From the NCBI RefSeq assembly GCF_037577855.1, contig NZ_JBAKFX010000025.1, forward strand, positions 1-54,404: a stretch of DNA of 54,404 bases, in the 5' to 3' direction. Made by a program: the position numbers and the translations under genes. The notes beneath the pieces are model-generated. The model saw nothing but the letters and a program-made list of their open reading frames with translations. It did not search any database and was not told the DNA's origin. The DNA is from Dethiothermospora halolimnae. Its GTDB lineage: Bacteria > Bacillota > Clostridia > Tissierellales > VENL01. Shown here piece after piece: positions 33,450 through 40,194 of this stretch (position 1 is its first letter; each line of letters begins with the position of its first letter).

Positions 33450-34919
33450 ATGTCTGGTTGGGTAGGTTTTAATACAGCGGTTTCAGGACTGTTAGGAAGT
33501 CAGAAATCACTATATACAGTTAGTCATAATATAACTAATGCGGAAACTCCAGGCTATTCAAGGCAAAAAGCTTCTCAAAGAGCTACCGATGCCTTTAATT
33601 TACCGGGAATAGGACTTCTTGGTACTGGAGCTGAAGTATATAGTATAGATAGAATAAGGGATAGTTACACCGATTACAAATATTGGACAGAAAGTGCACC
33701 AAAGGGTGAGTGGGAAGTGAAAAATAAAAACTTAGAGCAGGTAGAGGTTTTATTTAATGAACCATCGGATAGTAGTTTTAGACAGTATCTAGATGACTTT
33801 TTCACTTCTTTAGAAAATCTAAGTACAAACCCATCAGATATGTCCTACAGAGCGGATGTAAGGGAAAAGGCAGTTGCCTTTACAAAACACATAAATGATA
33901 CTGCTAAGAGATTAGCTAATTTAAAGGAAGAACTTAATGGTACTATAAAGACAAAGGTTGATACAATAAATGATTTATCCCATCAGATAGGAGCTTTAAA
34001 TAAGCAGATATATTCTCTAGAGATAGGTGGAACTAAAGCCAATGATTTGAGGGATAAAAGGGAACTATTAATAGACGAGCTTTCAAAAATAGCAAATGTC
34101 CAGGTTAATGAAATAAAGGGTAGTGAAAACAAACTAAATAATGGTAAAATAACAGTTTCATTAAATGGCATTGCTCTGGTTGATCATATGAACGTTACAG
34201 AGATGTCATATAAAAAGAATGGAGATAATGTAGATGTAGAGTGGGAAAATGGAACACCACTAAATATTAAGTCTGGGGAATTAAGAGGACTTATGGATAT
34301 GACAAAGGGTGATGGTCAAAATGGACATTATAGGGGTATCCCCTATTATCAAGAAAGACTTGATAAATTTGCAGGTACATTTGCAACAATATTTAATAAT
34401 CAGCATATGAAAGGAGAGGCCCTTGAGGGGCAAGATAGTACTCCAGATAATATAGCATTTTTTACAACAACCGATGGTACAACTGATATCAATGCTAGCA
34501 ATATAAAAGTCTCAGATGATATAGTATCTAATTTAAATAATATAGCAGCAGCTGCAGCAAATAATGGCGAGGAAGGTAAAGAGGATAACGAAAACATAAA
34601 AGAGCTTTTGAGCTTAAGACATAAAAATGACTTTTTTGACGACCCAGATTCTAAAGGAACTCCCGATGATTATATTAAATCGGTACTTTCAAACCTAGCA
34701 GTTGACGGTCAGCAGTCAGAAAGAATGAAGGATACCCAAAACTTAATAGTTGAAAATATAGAAAAGAAAAGGGAATCAGTATCAGGTGTATCTCTAAATG
34801 AAGAAATGCAAAATATGGTAAGATTCAACCAATCCTATAGAGCAGCAGCCAAAATGCTAACAACAATGGATCAGATATTAGAGATTACAGTAAATAGATT
34901 AGGACTCGTCGGTAGATAA
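33450..34919 (+). CDS. flgK: Flagellar hook-associated protein FlgK, copy 2
   Basis: Second FlgK-type protein, 489 residues. N-terminal SLYTVSHNITNAETPGYSRQ and C-terminal VSLNEEMQNMVRFNQSYRAA, ending NRLGLVGR, match FlgK rather than FliD or FlgL. It shares the frame of copy 1 but differs in most of the middle domain. It may be an alternative junction protein or form a mixed junction; nothing in the sequence decides this. The end of the gene forms the arm of a stop-codon hairpin (34909-34939), just as in copy 1. Confidence 0.9.
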   Translation: MSGWVGFNTAVSGLLGSQKSLYTVSHNITNAETPGYSRQKASQRATDAFNLPGIGLLGTGAEVYSIDRIRDSYTDYKYWTESAPKGEWEVKNKNLEQVEVLFNEPSDSSFRQYLDDFFTSLENLSTNPSDMSYRADVREKAVAFTKHINDTAKRLANLKEELNGTIKTKVDTINDLSHQIGALNKQIYSLEIGGTKANDLRDKRELLIDELSKIANVQVNEIKGSENKLNNGKITVSLNGIALVDHMNVTEMSYKKNGDNVDVEWENGTPLNIKSGELRGLMDMTKGDGQNGHYRGIPYYQERLDKFAGTFATIFNNQHMKGEALEGQDSTPDNIAFFTTTDGTTDINASNIKVSDDIVSNLNNIAAAAANNGEEGKEDNENIKELLSLRHKNDFFDDPDSKGTPDDYIKSVLSNLAVDGQQSERMKDTQNLIVENIEKKRESVSGVSLNEEMQNMVRFNQSYRAAAKMLTTMDQILEITVNRLGLVGR

Positions 34920-34939
34920 GGTGTAGCCTTATCTACCGA
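34909..34939 (+). terminator. Stop-codon hairpin of flgK copy 2
   Basis: TCGGTAGATAAGG (34909-34921) pairs exactly with CCTTATCTACCGA (34927-34939), loop TGTAG. The stop codon lies in the first arm, and ATTACAAATTTTAAATTATA follows. Confidence 0.65.
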
Positions 34940-35350
34940 ATTACAAATTTTAAATTATAAATTAAAAGAGAAGTCAGCTATGCTGACTTTATGAGGACAG
35001 GGCAACCCTGTCCTATGAATAGCAAAGGTGTTGGTGGCAACTTAGTTTTTTTCCGTTGTTGGGGGATTCGTAATCCCCCAAAATCTAAAATGAAAAAGAA
35101 AACTAGGGTTTTATAAAGAGTCTAATAAAAGGACCTGTGGGATTACGAATCCTCCAGCGAACAAAAAATTAAAAGATAAGTCAGGTATAATGACTTCCGT
35201 AGAGACAGGGCAACCCTGTCCTATGAAGCAAAATAAAGCTATTTTAAAGGTGAAAAAACGTAAGACCATTAAAAAACAACTTTAATGACCAATTTATAAT
35301 TTAAAATTTACAATTTAAAATTCCGCAGCTTTGCTTGCAAAGGGAGGACA
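34940..35350 (+). repeat. Repeat block between flgK copy 2 and flgL
   Basis: AAGTCAGC / GCTGACTT (34971-34989) is a terminator-like hairpin. A family B hairpin (34994-35014, AGGACAGGG-CAA-CCCTGTCCT), a family A hairpin (35058-35082), a decayed family A (about 35137-35158) and a second B hairpin (35204-35220) follow. Then come a family F linker and a family D block (35286-35325) with CCGCAGC..GCTTGC before the flgL ribosome-binding site. The B hairpin occurs twice in similar surroundings, suggesting a local duplication. Confidence 0.7.
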
Positions 35351-35353
35351 ATG

Positions 35354-36307
35354 ATGCGTATAACAAATAGTATGATGATAAGTGATATGATGAGAAACTT
35401 AAATAATAATATGGAAAGGATGAATAAAACCTATAGTCAATATACAACAGGTAAGAAGTTTCAGTTACCATCGGACGATCCAATAGGTGTGTCAAAGAGT
35501 TTAAAGTTACATACCGATGTGTCGGTATTGGAACAGTATAAAAGAAATGCAGACGATGCCAGATCATGGCTTGATATAACAGAAACCACATTAAAAGAGA
35601 TGGGAGATGTTATTCATAGAGCTAGGGAACTTACAGTGGATGCTGCTAATGATACAAAAACTCCAGAGGATAGAAAGAAAATAGGAGAAGAGATAAAACA
35701 ATTAAAGGAGCATTTAATAAAGCTTGGAAATACAACCTATGCAGGAAGATATATTTTTTCAGGGTTTAAAACAGATCAAAAGCTATTAGATGAAGATGGT
35801 AACTATGATCTAAATGGAGAAAATCTTAAAAATACCGAAATAAGTAAGTATAATATAGGTGTAGCAACGGATATAGAAGTTAATACTGTAGGAACTAAAG
35901 TTTTTGGTAACTTTGATGGAACCAACCTTGAATTTAATAACTCAGATGTAAGTAGCGGAGATACTCCTGCATTAATACAAGCTTTTACTAAGCTAGAGAA
36001 AGCTTTAGATGGAACAAGTGCTAATCCCCAAGATGATATACAAGAAAGTATAGCTAATATGGATAAAGTGCTTAATAACACCTTAGCAGTGAGATCGGAA
36101 GTAGGAGCTAAAACTAATAGACTCGAGATAACACAGCAAAAGTTAGATAGCCAAATATTGAACTTCACTAAACTACTATCAAACAACGAAGATGCTGATA
36201 TGGCAAGGGTAATAATAGACTTAAAGACCCAAGAAAGTGTCTATAGAGCATCGTTATCATCGGGCTCAAGAATAATACAACCAACACTAATAGATTTTCT
36301 AAGGTAA
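35354..36307 (+). CDS. flgL: Flagellar hook-associated protein FlgL
   Basis: Hook-filament junction protein (HAP3) of about 317 residues. The N-terminus MRITNSMMISDMMRNLNNNM and the C-terminal helix LLSNNEDADMARVIIDLKTQ are typical of FlgL and the flagellin fold. The second of two adjacent ATGs (35354) is chosen for spacing from AGGGAGG and because FlgL proteins usually begin MRIT. The last six codons form one arm of an 18-bp hairpin that spans the stop codon. Confidence 0.9.
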   Translation: MRITNSMMISDMMRNLNNNMERMNKTYSQYTTGKKFQLPSDDPIGVSKSLKLHTDVSVLEQYKRNADDARSWLDITETTLKEMGDVIHRARELTVDAANDTKTPEDRKKIGEEIKQLKEHLIKLGNTTYAGRYIFSGFKTDQKLLDEDGNYDLNGENLKNTEISKYNIGVATDIEVNTVGTKVFGNFDGTNLEFNNSDVSSGDTPALIQAFTKLEKALDGTSANPQDDIQESIANMDKVLNNTLAVRSEVGAKTNRLEITQQKLDSQILNFTKLLSNNEDADMARVIIDLKTQESVYRASLSSGSRIIQPTLIDFLR

Positions 36308-36330
36308 AGCATCTTAGAAAATCTATTAGT
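36286..36330 (+). terminator. Stop-codon hairpin of flgL
   Basis: ACTAATAGATTTTCTAAG (36286-36303) pairs exactly with CTTAGAAAATCTATTAGT (36313-36330). The nine-base loop holds the TAA. An AT-rich block (AATTGTTAATTGTGAATTG) follows. Confidence 0.7.
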
Positions 36331-36575
36331 AATTGTTAATTGTGAATTGATAATTGTGAATTAGTTGGAGAATCAAGGCTTAATATAGAACTAACACCAT
36401 TGTTTAGATTGTTTATAATGGGTGTGTAGGGACAGGGCATGCCCTGTCCGGTGGACCAACATAAAACTAATCTTAAAACAAAAAACATAAAATCACCAAA
36501 AAAAACAACTTTAACGACCAATTAACAATTCACAATTAAAAATTAACAATTCCGAGGTTCCACCTCGGCAACGGG
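36331..36575 (+). repeat. Repeat block before the DUF6470 gene
   Basis: AT block, then a perfect family B palindrome (36430-36449, GGACAGGGCATGCCCTGTCC), a GTGGACCAACATAAAAC linker (family F), a second AT block and the hairpin CCGAGG/CCTCGG (about 36552-36568) just before the ribosome-binding site: the full B-F-D order. Confidence 0.75.
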
Positions 36576-36584
36576 GGTGATAAA

Positions 36585-37136
36585 TTGCCACTTCAAATTA
36601 ACACCATAAGGGGTCAAATAGGAATAAGAACTCAAAATGCATCACAGAGTATAAGAAACTTTCAAGGGGAACAAAAAATAGAAACAACAATGCCAAAGGT
36701 AAAAATAAAAAGTGAAAAGCCAAGGGTAATAATAGACCAGTACCAATGTTTTGCAGAGGCAGGACTTAAGAATAATGCAGACTTAACTAAAGACATGGTA
36801 GAGTATGCAAAAATGAAACATAAACAAATGATAGATACAATAGTAGCCGATGGAAATAGAATGGCAAATATAAAAAATGGAACACCACCAGCTATCCCAG
36901 AAATAGCAGAAAAAAATGCTCGAGGCCCAGAAAAACAGTTTAGATTCGGACCAATGCCCAGTAGTAGACCGAAAATAGAAGTTGAGGGTAGTTTAGATAT
37001 TAGTTGGGAGATGGGGAAAGTAAACATAAGCTATACACCAAGAAAACCACAAATAACATATAATCCTGGGAAGGTGGAAGTTTATTTAAAACAAAAACCT
37101 AGTATAGATATACAGTACGTGGATACGAAAAGATAA
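36585..37136 (+). CDS. DUF6470 family protein (YviE-like)
   Basis: Protein of 183 residues in the position of B. subtilis yviE, between flgL and fliW. Repeated strand-like segments with Pro (KVKIKSEKPRVIIDQYQCFA near the N-terminus; ISYTPRKPQITYNPGKVEVY near the C-terminus) fit the DUF6470 family. Function is unknown, though the gene travels with flagellar genes. The start is a TTG at 36585, preceded by GGGGGTGA. A hairpin AAAATCAGC/GCTGATTTT (37169-37190) follows as a likely terminator. Confidence 0.75.
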   Translation: MPLQINTIRGQIGIRTQNASQSIRNFQGEQKIETTMPKVKIKSEKPRVIIDQYQCFAEAGLKNNADLTKDMVEYAKMKHKQMIDTIVADGNRMANIKNGTPPAIPEIAEKNARGPEKQFRFGPMPSSRPKIEVEGSLDISWEMGKVNISYTPRKPQITYNPGKVEVYLKQKPSIDIQYVDTKR

Positions 37137-37385
37137 TAGTTAACAGTTAATAGTTAATAGTCAAAGAAAAAATCAGCTAAGGCTGATTTTAAATTTAAGT
37201 ACTTAGGTTTAACTTAGCATCTGGTCTAGGCATGTCTAGACCGATGGACCAACATATCGTTGTTGGGGGATTCGCAATCCCCCAACCCGAAAAACTAAGA
37301 ATCAAAAATAAACCTGTGGGATTACGGAGCTCTTAGGAACGAAATTAACAATTCCGAAACTCAACTTCGGCAAGGAGGGTTAAAT
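37137..37385 (+). repeat. Terminator and families B, A and D before fliW
   Basis: AAAATCAGC / GCTGATTTT (37169-37190) is a terminator. A family B palindrome (37223-37242, GGTCTAGGCATGTCTAGACC), a family A hairpin (37262-37286) and a shortened D module (ATTAACAATTCCGAAACTC with CTTCGG, about 37345-37369) follow. The fliW ribosome-binding site AAGGAGGG comes next. Confidence 0.7.
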
Positions 37386-37390
37386 ACAAA

Positions 37391-37843
37391 ATGCAACTAA
37401 AAACAAAACATTTCGGCGAAATAACAATAGAAAAAGAAAAAATAATAACCTTCAAAAATGGCCTATATGGCTTTGAAGATCAGAACAGATTCACAATAAT
37501 CGAAAACAATGATAAAGAGAACCCCTTCCAGTGGCTACAATCAATAGATGACTCTAATTTAGCATTTGTAGTAATAAATCCATTCATATTCAAACCAGAC
37601 TACGACTTTGATATACCAGATTCTACAGTAGATAAACTAGAGATAGAAGATCCAAAGGATCTACTGATATACACAATAGCTGTTGTTCCAGAAGATATAA
37701 AGGATGTAACGGTAAACTTATCGGGCCCAATAATAATAAATTCAAAAAATAAACTGGGAAAACAAATAATAATAGAAGATAAAAGGTATACTACAAAATA
37801 CTATATATTTAAAGAGCTTGAGCAAATGGACGGTGAAGAATAA
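37391..37843 (+). CDS. fliW: Flagellar assembly factor FliW
   Basis: Protein of 150 residues that binds flagellin or CsrA. When flagellin is exported, freed FliW sequesters CsrA and lifts repression of hag translation, as shown in B. subtilis. Diagnostic segments are FGEITIEKEKIITFKNGLYG at the N-terminus and LQSIDDSNLAFVVINPFIF near residue 50. AAGGAGG lies well upstream of the ATG. Its stop codon overlaps the csrA start (TAATG), so the two are coupled. Confidence 0.95.
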   Translation: MQLKTKHFGEITIEKEKIITFKNGLYGFEDQNRFTIIENNDKENPFQWLQSIDDSNLAFVVINPFIFKPDYDFDIPDSTVDKLEIEDPKDLLIYTIAVVPEDIKDVTVNLSGPIIINSKNKLGKQIIIEDKRYTTKYYIFKELEQMDGEE

Positions 37844-38070
37844 TGCTTATACTATCGAGAAAGAAAAATGAAAGTATAATTATAGATGATAATATAGAAA
37901 TAGTAGTTACCGATATAGAAGAGGGCAAAGTGAAAATAGGCATAAATGCTCCAAAGAATGTAGATATTCATAGAAAAGAAGTATATAAACTTATTAAAGA
38001 AAGTAATAAGGAAGCCGCTAAATCTGATAGAGTTGATTTAGGGTCACTTGGGGATTTATTTAAGAAATAA
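37843..38070 (+). CDS. csrA: Carbon storage regulator CsrA
   Basis: RNA-binding translational regulator of 75 residues. MLILSRKKNESIIIDDNIEI and INAPKNVDIHRKEVYKLI hold the RNA-contact residues, including the conserved Arg near position 44. In B. subtilis CsrA represses flagellin translation by binding GGA sites in the hag leader, and matching sites are visible at 39224-39256. The start overlaps the fliW stop. A second, shorter CsrA gene lies at 54117. The 3' end forms ATTTATTT-AAG-AAATAAAT across the stop codon. Confidence 0.96.
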   Translation: MLILSRKKNESIIIDDNIEIVVTDIEEGKVKIGINAPKNVDIHRKEVYKLIKESNKEAAKSDRVDLGSLGDLFKK

Positions 38071-38570
38071 ATTTATAATTTCAAATTCTGAAGGTTCCAC
38101 CTTGGTTTTGTGTAGGGACTGGGCATGCCCAGTCCGCCGGACCTATGCAAATCTAATACTGAAACACAAAAAATTAACAAAAACTAACTTTAATACATTT
38201 ATTAGCACGTTGTTGGGGGATTCGCAATCCCCCAACCCATAAACTCAAAGCTAAGAAAGAAACCAAAGTTTTCACGTTTATCTAAGCTAAGGCCTGTGGG
38301 ATTACGAATCCCCCAGGAACATTTGGGGTGACCTGAAACCTTGCTCCCATTGCTGTGGTATTCCCGATTTCCCAGTAACATTTAGGGTCACTCAAAAAAA
38401 CTAACCCCAGTTGTTGGGGGATTCGCAATCCCACAACCCAAAAACTCAAAGATAAGAAAGAAACCAAAGGTTTTCCCCCATCCTAGACAAAGAGACTAAG
38501 AGCATAAACCAAAAAATATATTAAAAAACTTTACTATAAATGATATAATATAACTATAAAATACTGGAGG
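38071..38570 (+). repeat. Repeat block after csrA
   Basis: Contains a D remnant (AATTTATAATTTCAAATTC), a perfect family B palindrome (38116-38135, GGACTGGGCATGCCCAGTCC), an F linker, a family A hairpin (38212-38236), a variant A (38291-38315, CCTGTGGGATT with AATCCCCCAGG) and another A (38413-38437). The two A copies share downstream sequence (AACCCATAAACTCAAAG / AACCCAAAAACTCAAAG), indicating a duplicated unit of about 200 bp. Confidence 0.7.
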
Positions 38571-38576
38571 TCAGAA

Positions 38577-38921
38577 ATGGAAAAAATATTAAATCAAATA
38601 TTAACAGAAATCCAAGGTATAAAAAAAGAAGTATCAGATTTTAAAGGTGAAATGACAGGGTTTAAGCAAGAGATGACAGAATTTAAACAAGAAATGACAG
38701 AGTTTAAACAGGAAATGACAGAGTTTAAGCAGGAAACTGAAGAAAAATTAGATAAAGTAGATTCAAAAATAGAAAATATGGATAAAAAAATAGAAGTAAT
38801 ATACGACAAAACAGCAGATTTAGTAGAAGGTCAAAATGAAATAAAAAGTGATTTAGGTAAAGTAGAAACAGTTACTGCAAGCAACTGGCAAGATATAATA
38901 AAATTAAAATCTATAAAGTAA
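38577..38921 (+). CDS. Coiled-coil protein with heptad repeats
   Basis: Protein of 114 residues, predicted by eye to be almost entirely coiled coil. Residues about 22-59 contain five near-exact heptads (FKGEMTG, FKQEMTE, FKQEMTE, FKQEMTE, FKQETEE) encoded by 21-bp direct repeats, followed by KLDKVDSKIENMDKKIEVIY. I cannot assign a function. TGGAGG precedes the ATG, with TATAAT at 38544-38549. It stands alone before the flagellin gene and has its own terminator (GTCGG / CCGGC then TTTTTTT, about 38932-38958). Confidence 0.6.
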   Translation: MEKILNQILTEIQGIKKEVSDFKGEMTGFKQEMTEFKQEMTEFKQEMTEFKQETEEKLDKVDSKIENMDKKIEVIYDKTADLVEGQNEIKSDLGKVETVTASNWQDIIKLKSIK

Positions 38922-39120
38922 TTGTTACTAAAAGTCGGGTTTCCGGCTTTATTTTTTTGTCTATGATTATAAGGGGATGGATATAATTACAAAAGACTGA
39001 AAGATTACGAATCCCCCAGTAACCTCTAGGTTGCCCCGAAACCTAGTCCCCGTTGTTGGGGGATTCGCACTCCTCCAACCCAAAAGCCTAATATTCCAAA
39101 AATAAAAAAATAAAAAAACA
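38922..39120 (+). repeat. Terminator and family A copy before the hag promoter
   Basis: After the terminator at about 38932-38958 there are a decayed A-like segment (GATTACGAATCCCCCAGTAAC, about 39003-39023) and a family A copy with an altered right arm (39055-39079). The rest is A-rich, without a gene. Confidence 0.6.
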
Positions 39121-39129
39121 CTAAAAAAC

Positions 39130-39156
39130 TAAAGTCCTGTCGTAAAGTGTCGATAT
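39130..39156 (+). promoter_or_regulatory. Sigma-D (sigma-28) promoter of hag
   Basis: TAAA (39130-39133), exactly 15 bases, then GTCGATAT (39149-39156), compared with TAAA-N15-GCCGATAT. Transcription would start near 39163, giving a leader of about 100 bases. Confidence 0.88.
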
Positions 39157-39162
39157 TTATAT

Positions 39163-39263
39163 TGAAAGGTTAAAAACCTTATAAATTTTGGCCAAAATTT
39201 AGTTAAAAACCTTTTAAAAATACGGGCAAGGATGCCCAAATAAAATTCAGGGAGGAATTACAA
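39163..39263 (+). promoter_or_regulatory. hag leader with CsrA-type binding sites and a palindrome
   Basis: GTTAAAAACCTT is directly repeated at 39169-39180 and 39202-39213 and flanks a perfect 20-bp palindrome (39182-39201, TAAATTTTGGCCAAAATTTA). GGGC-AAGGAT-GCCC (39224-39237) presents GGA in a hairpin loop, and CAAGGATG closely fits the CsrA consensus. The second GGA site is the Shine-Dalgarno sequence itself (AGGGAGGA, 39249-39256). This is the two-site layout known for CsrA repression of hag. Confidence 0.75.
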
Positions 39264-40082
39264 ATGAGAATTAATAACAATCTTATGGCGATGAACGCCC
39301 ACAGACAATTAGGAATCAACAGTTCTAATCAAGGAAAATCTTTAGAAAAGCTATCTTCAGGGCAAAGAATAAATAGAGCTGGAGACGATGCAGCAGGACT
39401 AGCTATATCAGAAAAAATGAGAGGCCAAATCAGAGGTCTTAATCAAGCTAGTAGAAATGCTCAAGATAGTATTTCTTTAATTCAAACAGCAGAAGGTGCT
39501 ATGAATGAGACTCATGCTATACTTCAGAGAATGAGAGAATTAGCAGTACAGGCATCAAATGATACTAATGTAACTGCTGATAGAACAGCTATAACAGATG
39601 AAGTGAAACAACTTGAAAGTGAAATAAATAGAATTTCATCTCAAACAGAATTTAACACTCAAAAACTTTTAACTGGAAGTTTTTCTAGTAAAAATTTCCA
39701 GATAGGAGCTAATAAAGGTCAGCAAATAACTTTAACTATAGCTACAATGGGAGCAGGTGCTTTAGGAGTTTCTGGAGTGAATGCAAATCTAAGTAATGCC
39801 GCTTCTGCAACAGCAGCGATATCAACAATAAATACTGCAATAGCTACGGTATCAACTGAAAGATCAAAGCTTGGTGCATATCAAAATAGATTAGAGCATA
39901 CTATAAAGAACTTAGATACATCATCTGAAAACTTACAGGCAGCTGAATCAAGAATCAGAGACGTAGACATGGCTAAGGAAATGATGGAGTATTCTAAGAA
40001 CAATATCTTAAAGCAAGCTGCTCAATCAATGTTAGCTCAAGCAAATCAAGCACCACAAGGTGTACTTCAGCTATTAAGATAA
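39264..40082 (+). CDS. hag: Flagellin
   Basis: Filament protein of 272 residues. Conserved N-terminal (MRINNNLMAMNAHRQLG, then SGQRINRAGDDAAGLAISEK) and C-terminal (ESRIRDVDMAKEMMEYSKNN, ending QGVLQLLR) D0/D1 helices are complete. The central region is very short and lacks D2/D3 domains. It is rich in Ser and Thr (about residues 165-205), the likely sites for the glycan made by the genes downstream. Regulated by sigma-D and, probably, CsrA/FliW. No cysteine is seen, as is usual for flagellin. Confidence 0.97.
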   Translation: MRINNNLMAMNAHRQLGINSSNQGKSLEKLSSGQRINRAGDDAAGLAISEKMRGQIRGLNQASRNAQDSISLIQTAEGAMNETHAILQRMRELAVQASNDTNVTADRTAITDEVKQLESEINRISSQTEFNTQKLLTGSFSSKNFQIGANKGQQITLTIATMGAGALGVSGVNANLSNAASATAAISTINTAIATVSTERSKLGAYQNRLEHTIKNLDTSSENLQAAESRIRDVDMAKEMMEYSKNNILKQAAQSMLAQANQAPQGVLQLLR

Positions 40083-40100
40083 TTACAATCAAATATTTGG

Positions 40101-40134
40101 AAAAAAGTAGATGGATATCCATCTACTTTTTTTT
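40101..40134 (+). terminator. Intrinsic terminator of hag
   Basis: AAAAAAGTAGATGGAT (40101-40116) pairs exactly with ATCCATCTACTTTTTT (40117-40132), a strong hairpin ending in a T-run. Confidence 0.9.
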
Positions 40135-40161
40135 AAAGTTTTTGATAAAATATGTCGATGA
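40134..40161 (+). promoter_or_regulatory. Possible sigma-D promoter of the glycosylation locus
   Basis: TAAA (40134-40137), 16 bases, then GTCGATGA (40154-40161). Similar to the hag promoter but one base longer in spacing and weaker at the -10 box. It lies 34 bases before the first maf start. Confidence 0.4.
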
Positions 40162-40194
40162 TAGAGTAAAGACTAAGTATTGGAGTGATTAATT

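Noticed and set aside
33450..34919. FliD (filament cap) instead of a second FlgK
   Set aside because: Both the N-terminal SHNITNAETPGYSRQ and the C-terminal NRLGLVGR ends are FlgK-type; FliD has neither.
38048..38242. Open frame overlapping the end of csrA
   Set aside because: Lies in another frame of csrA and the following repeat block; no ribosome-binding site.
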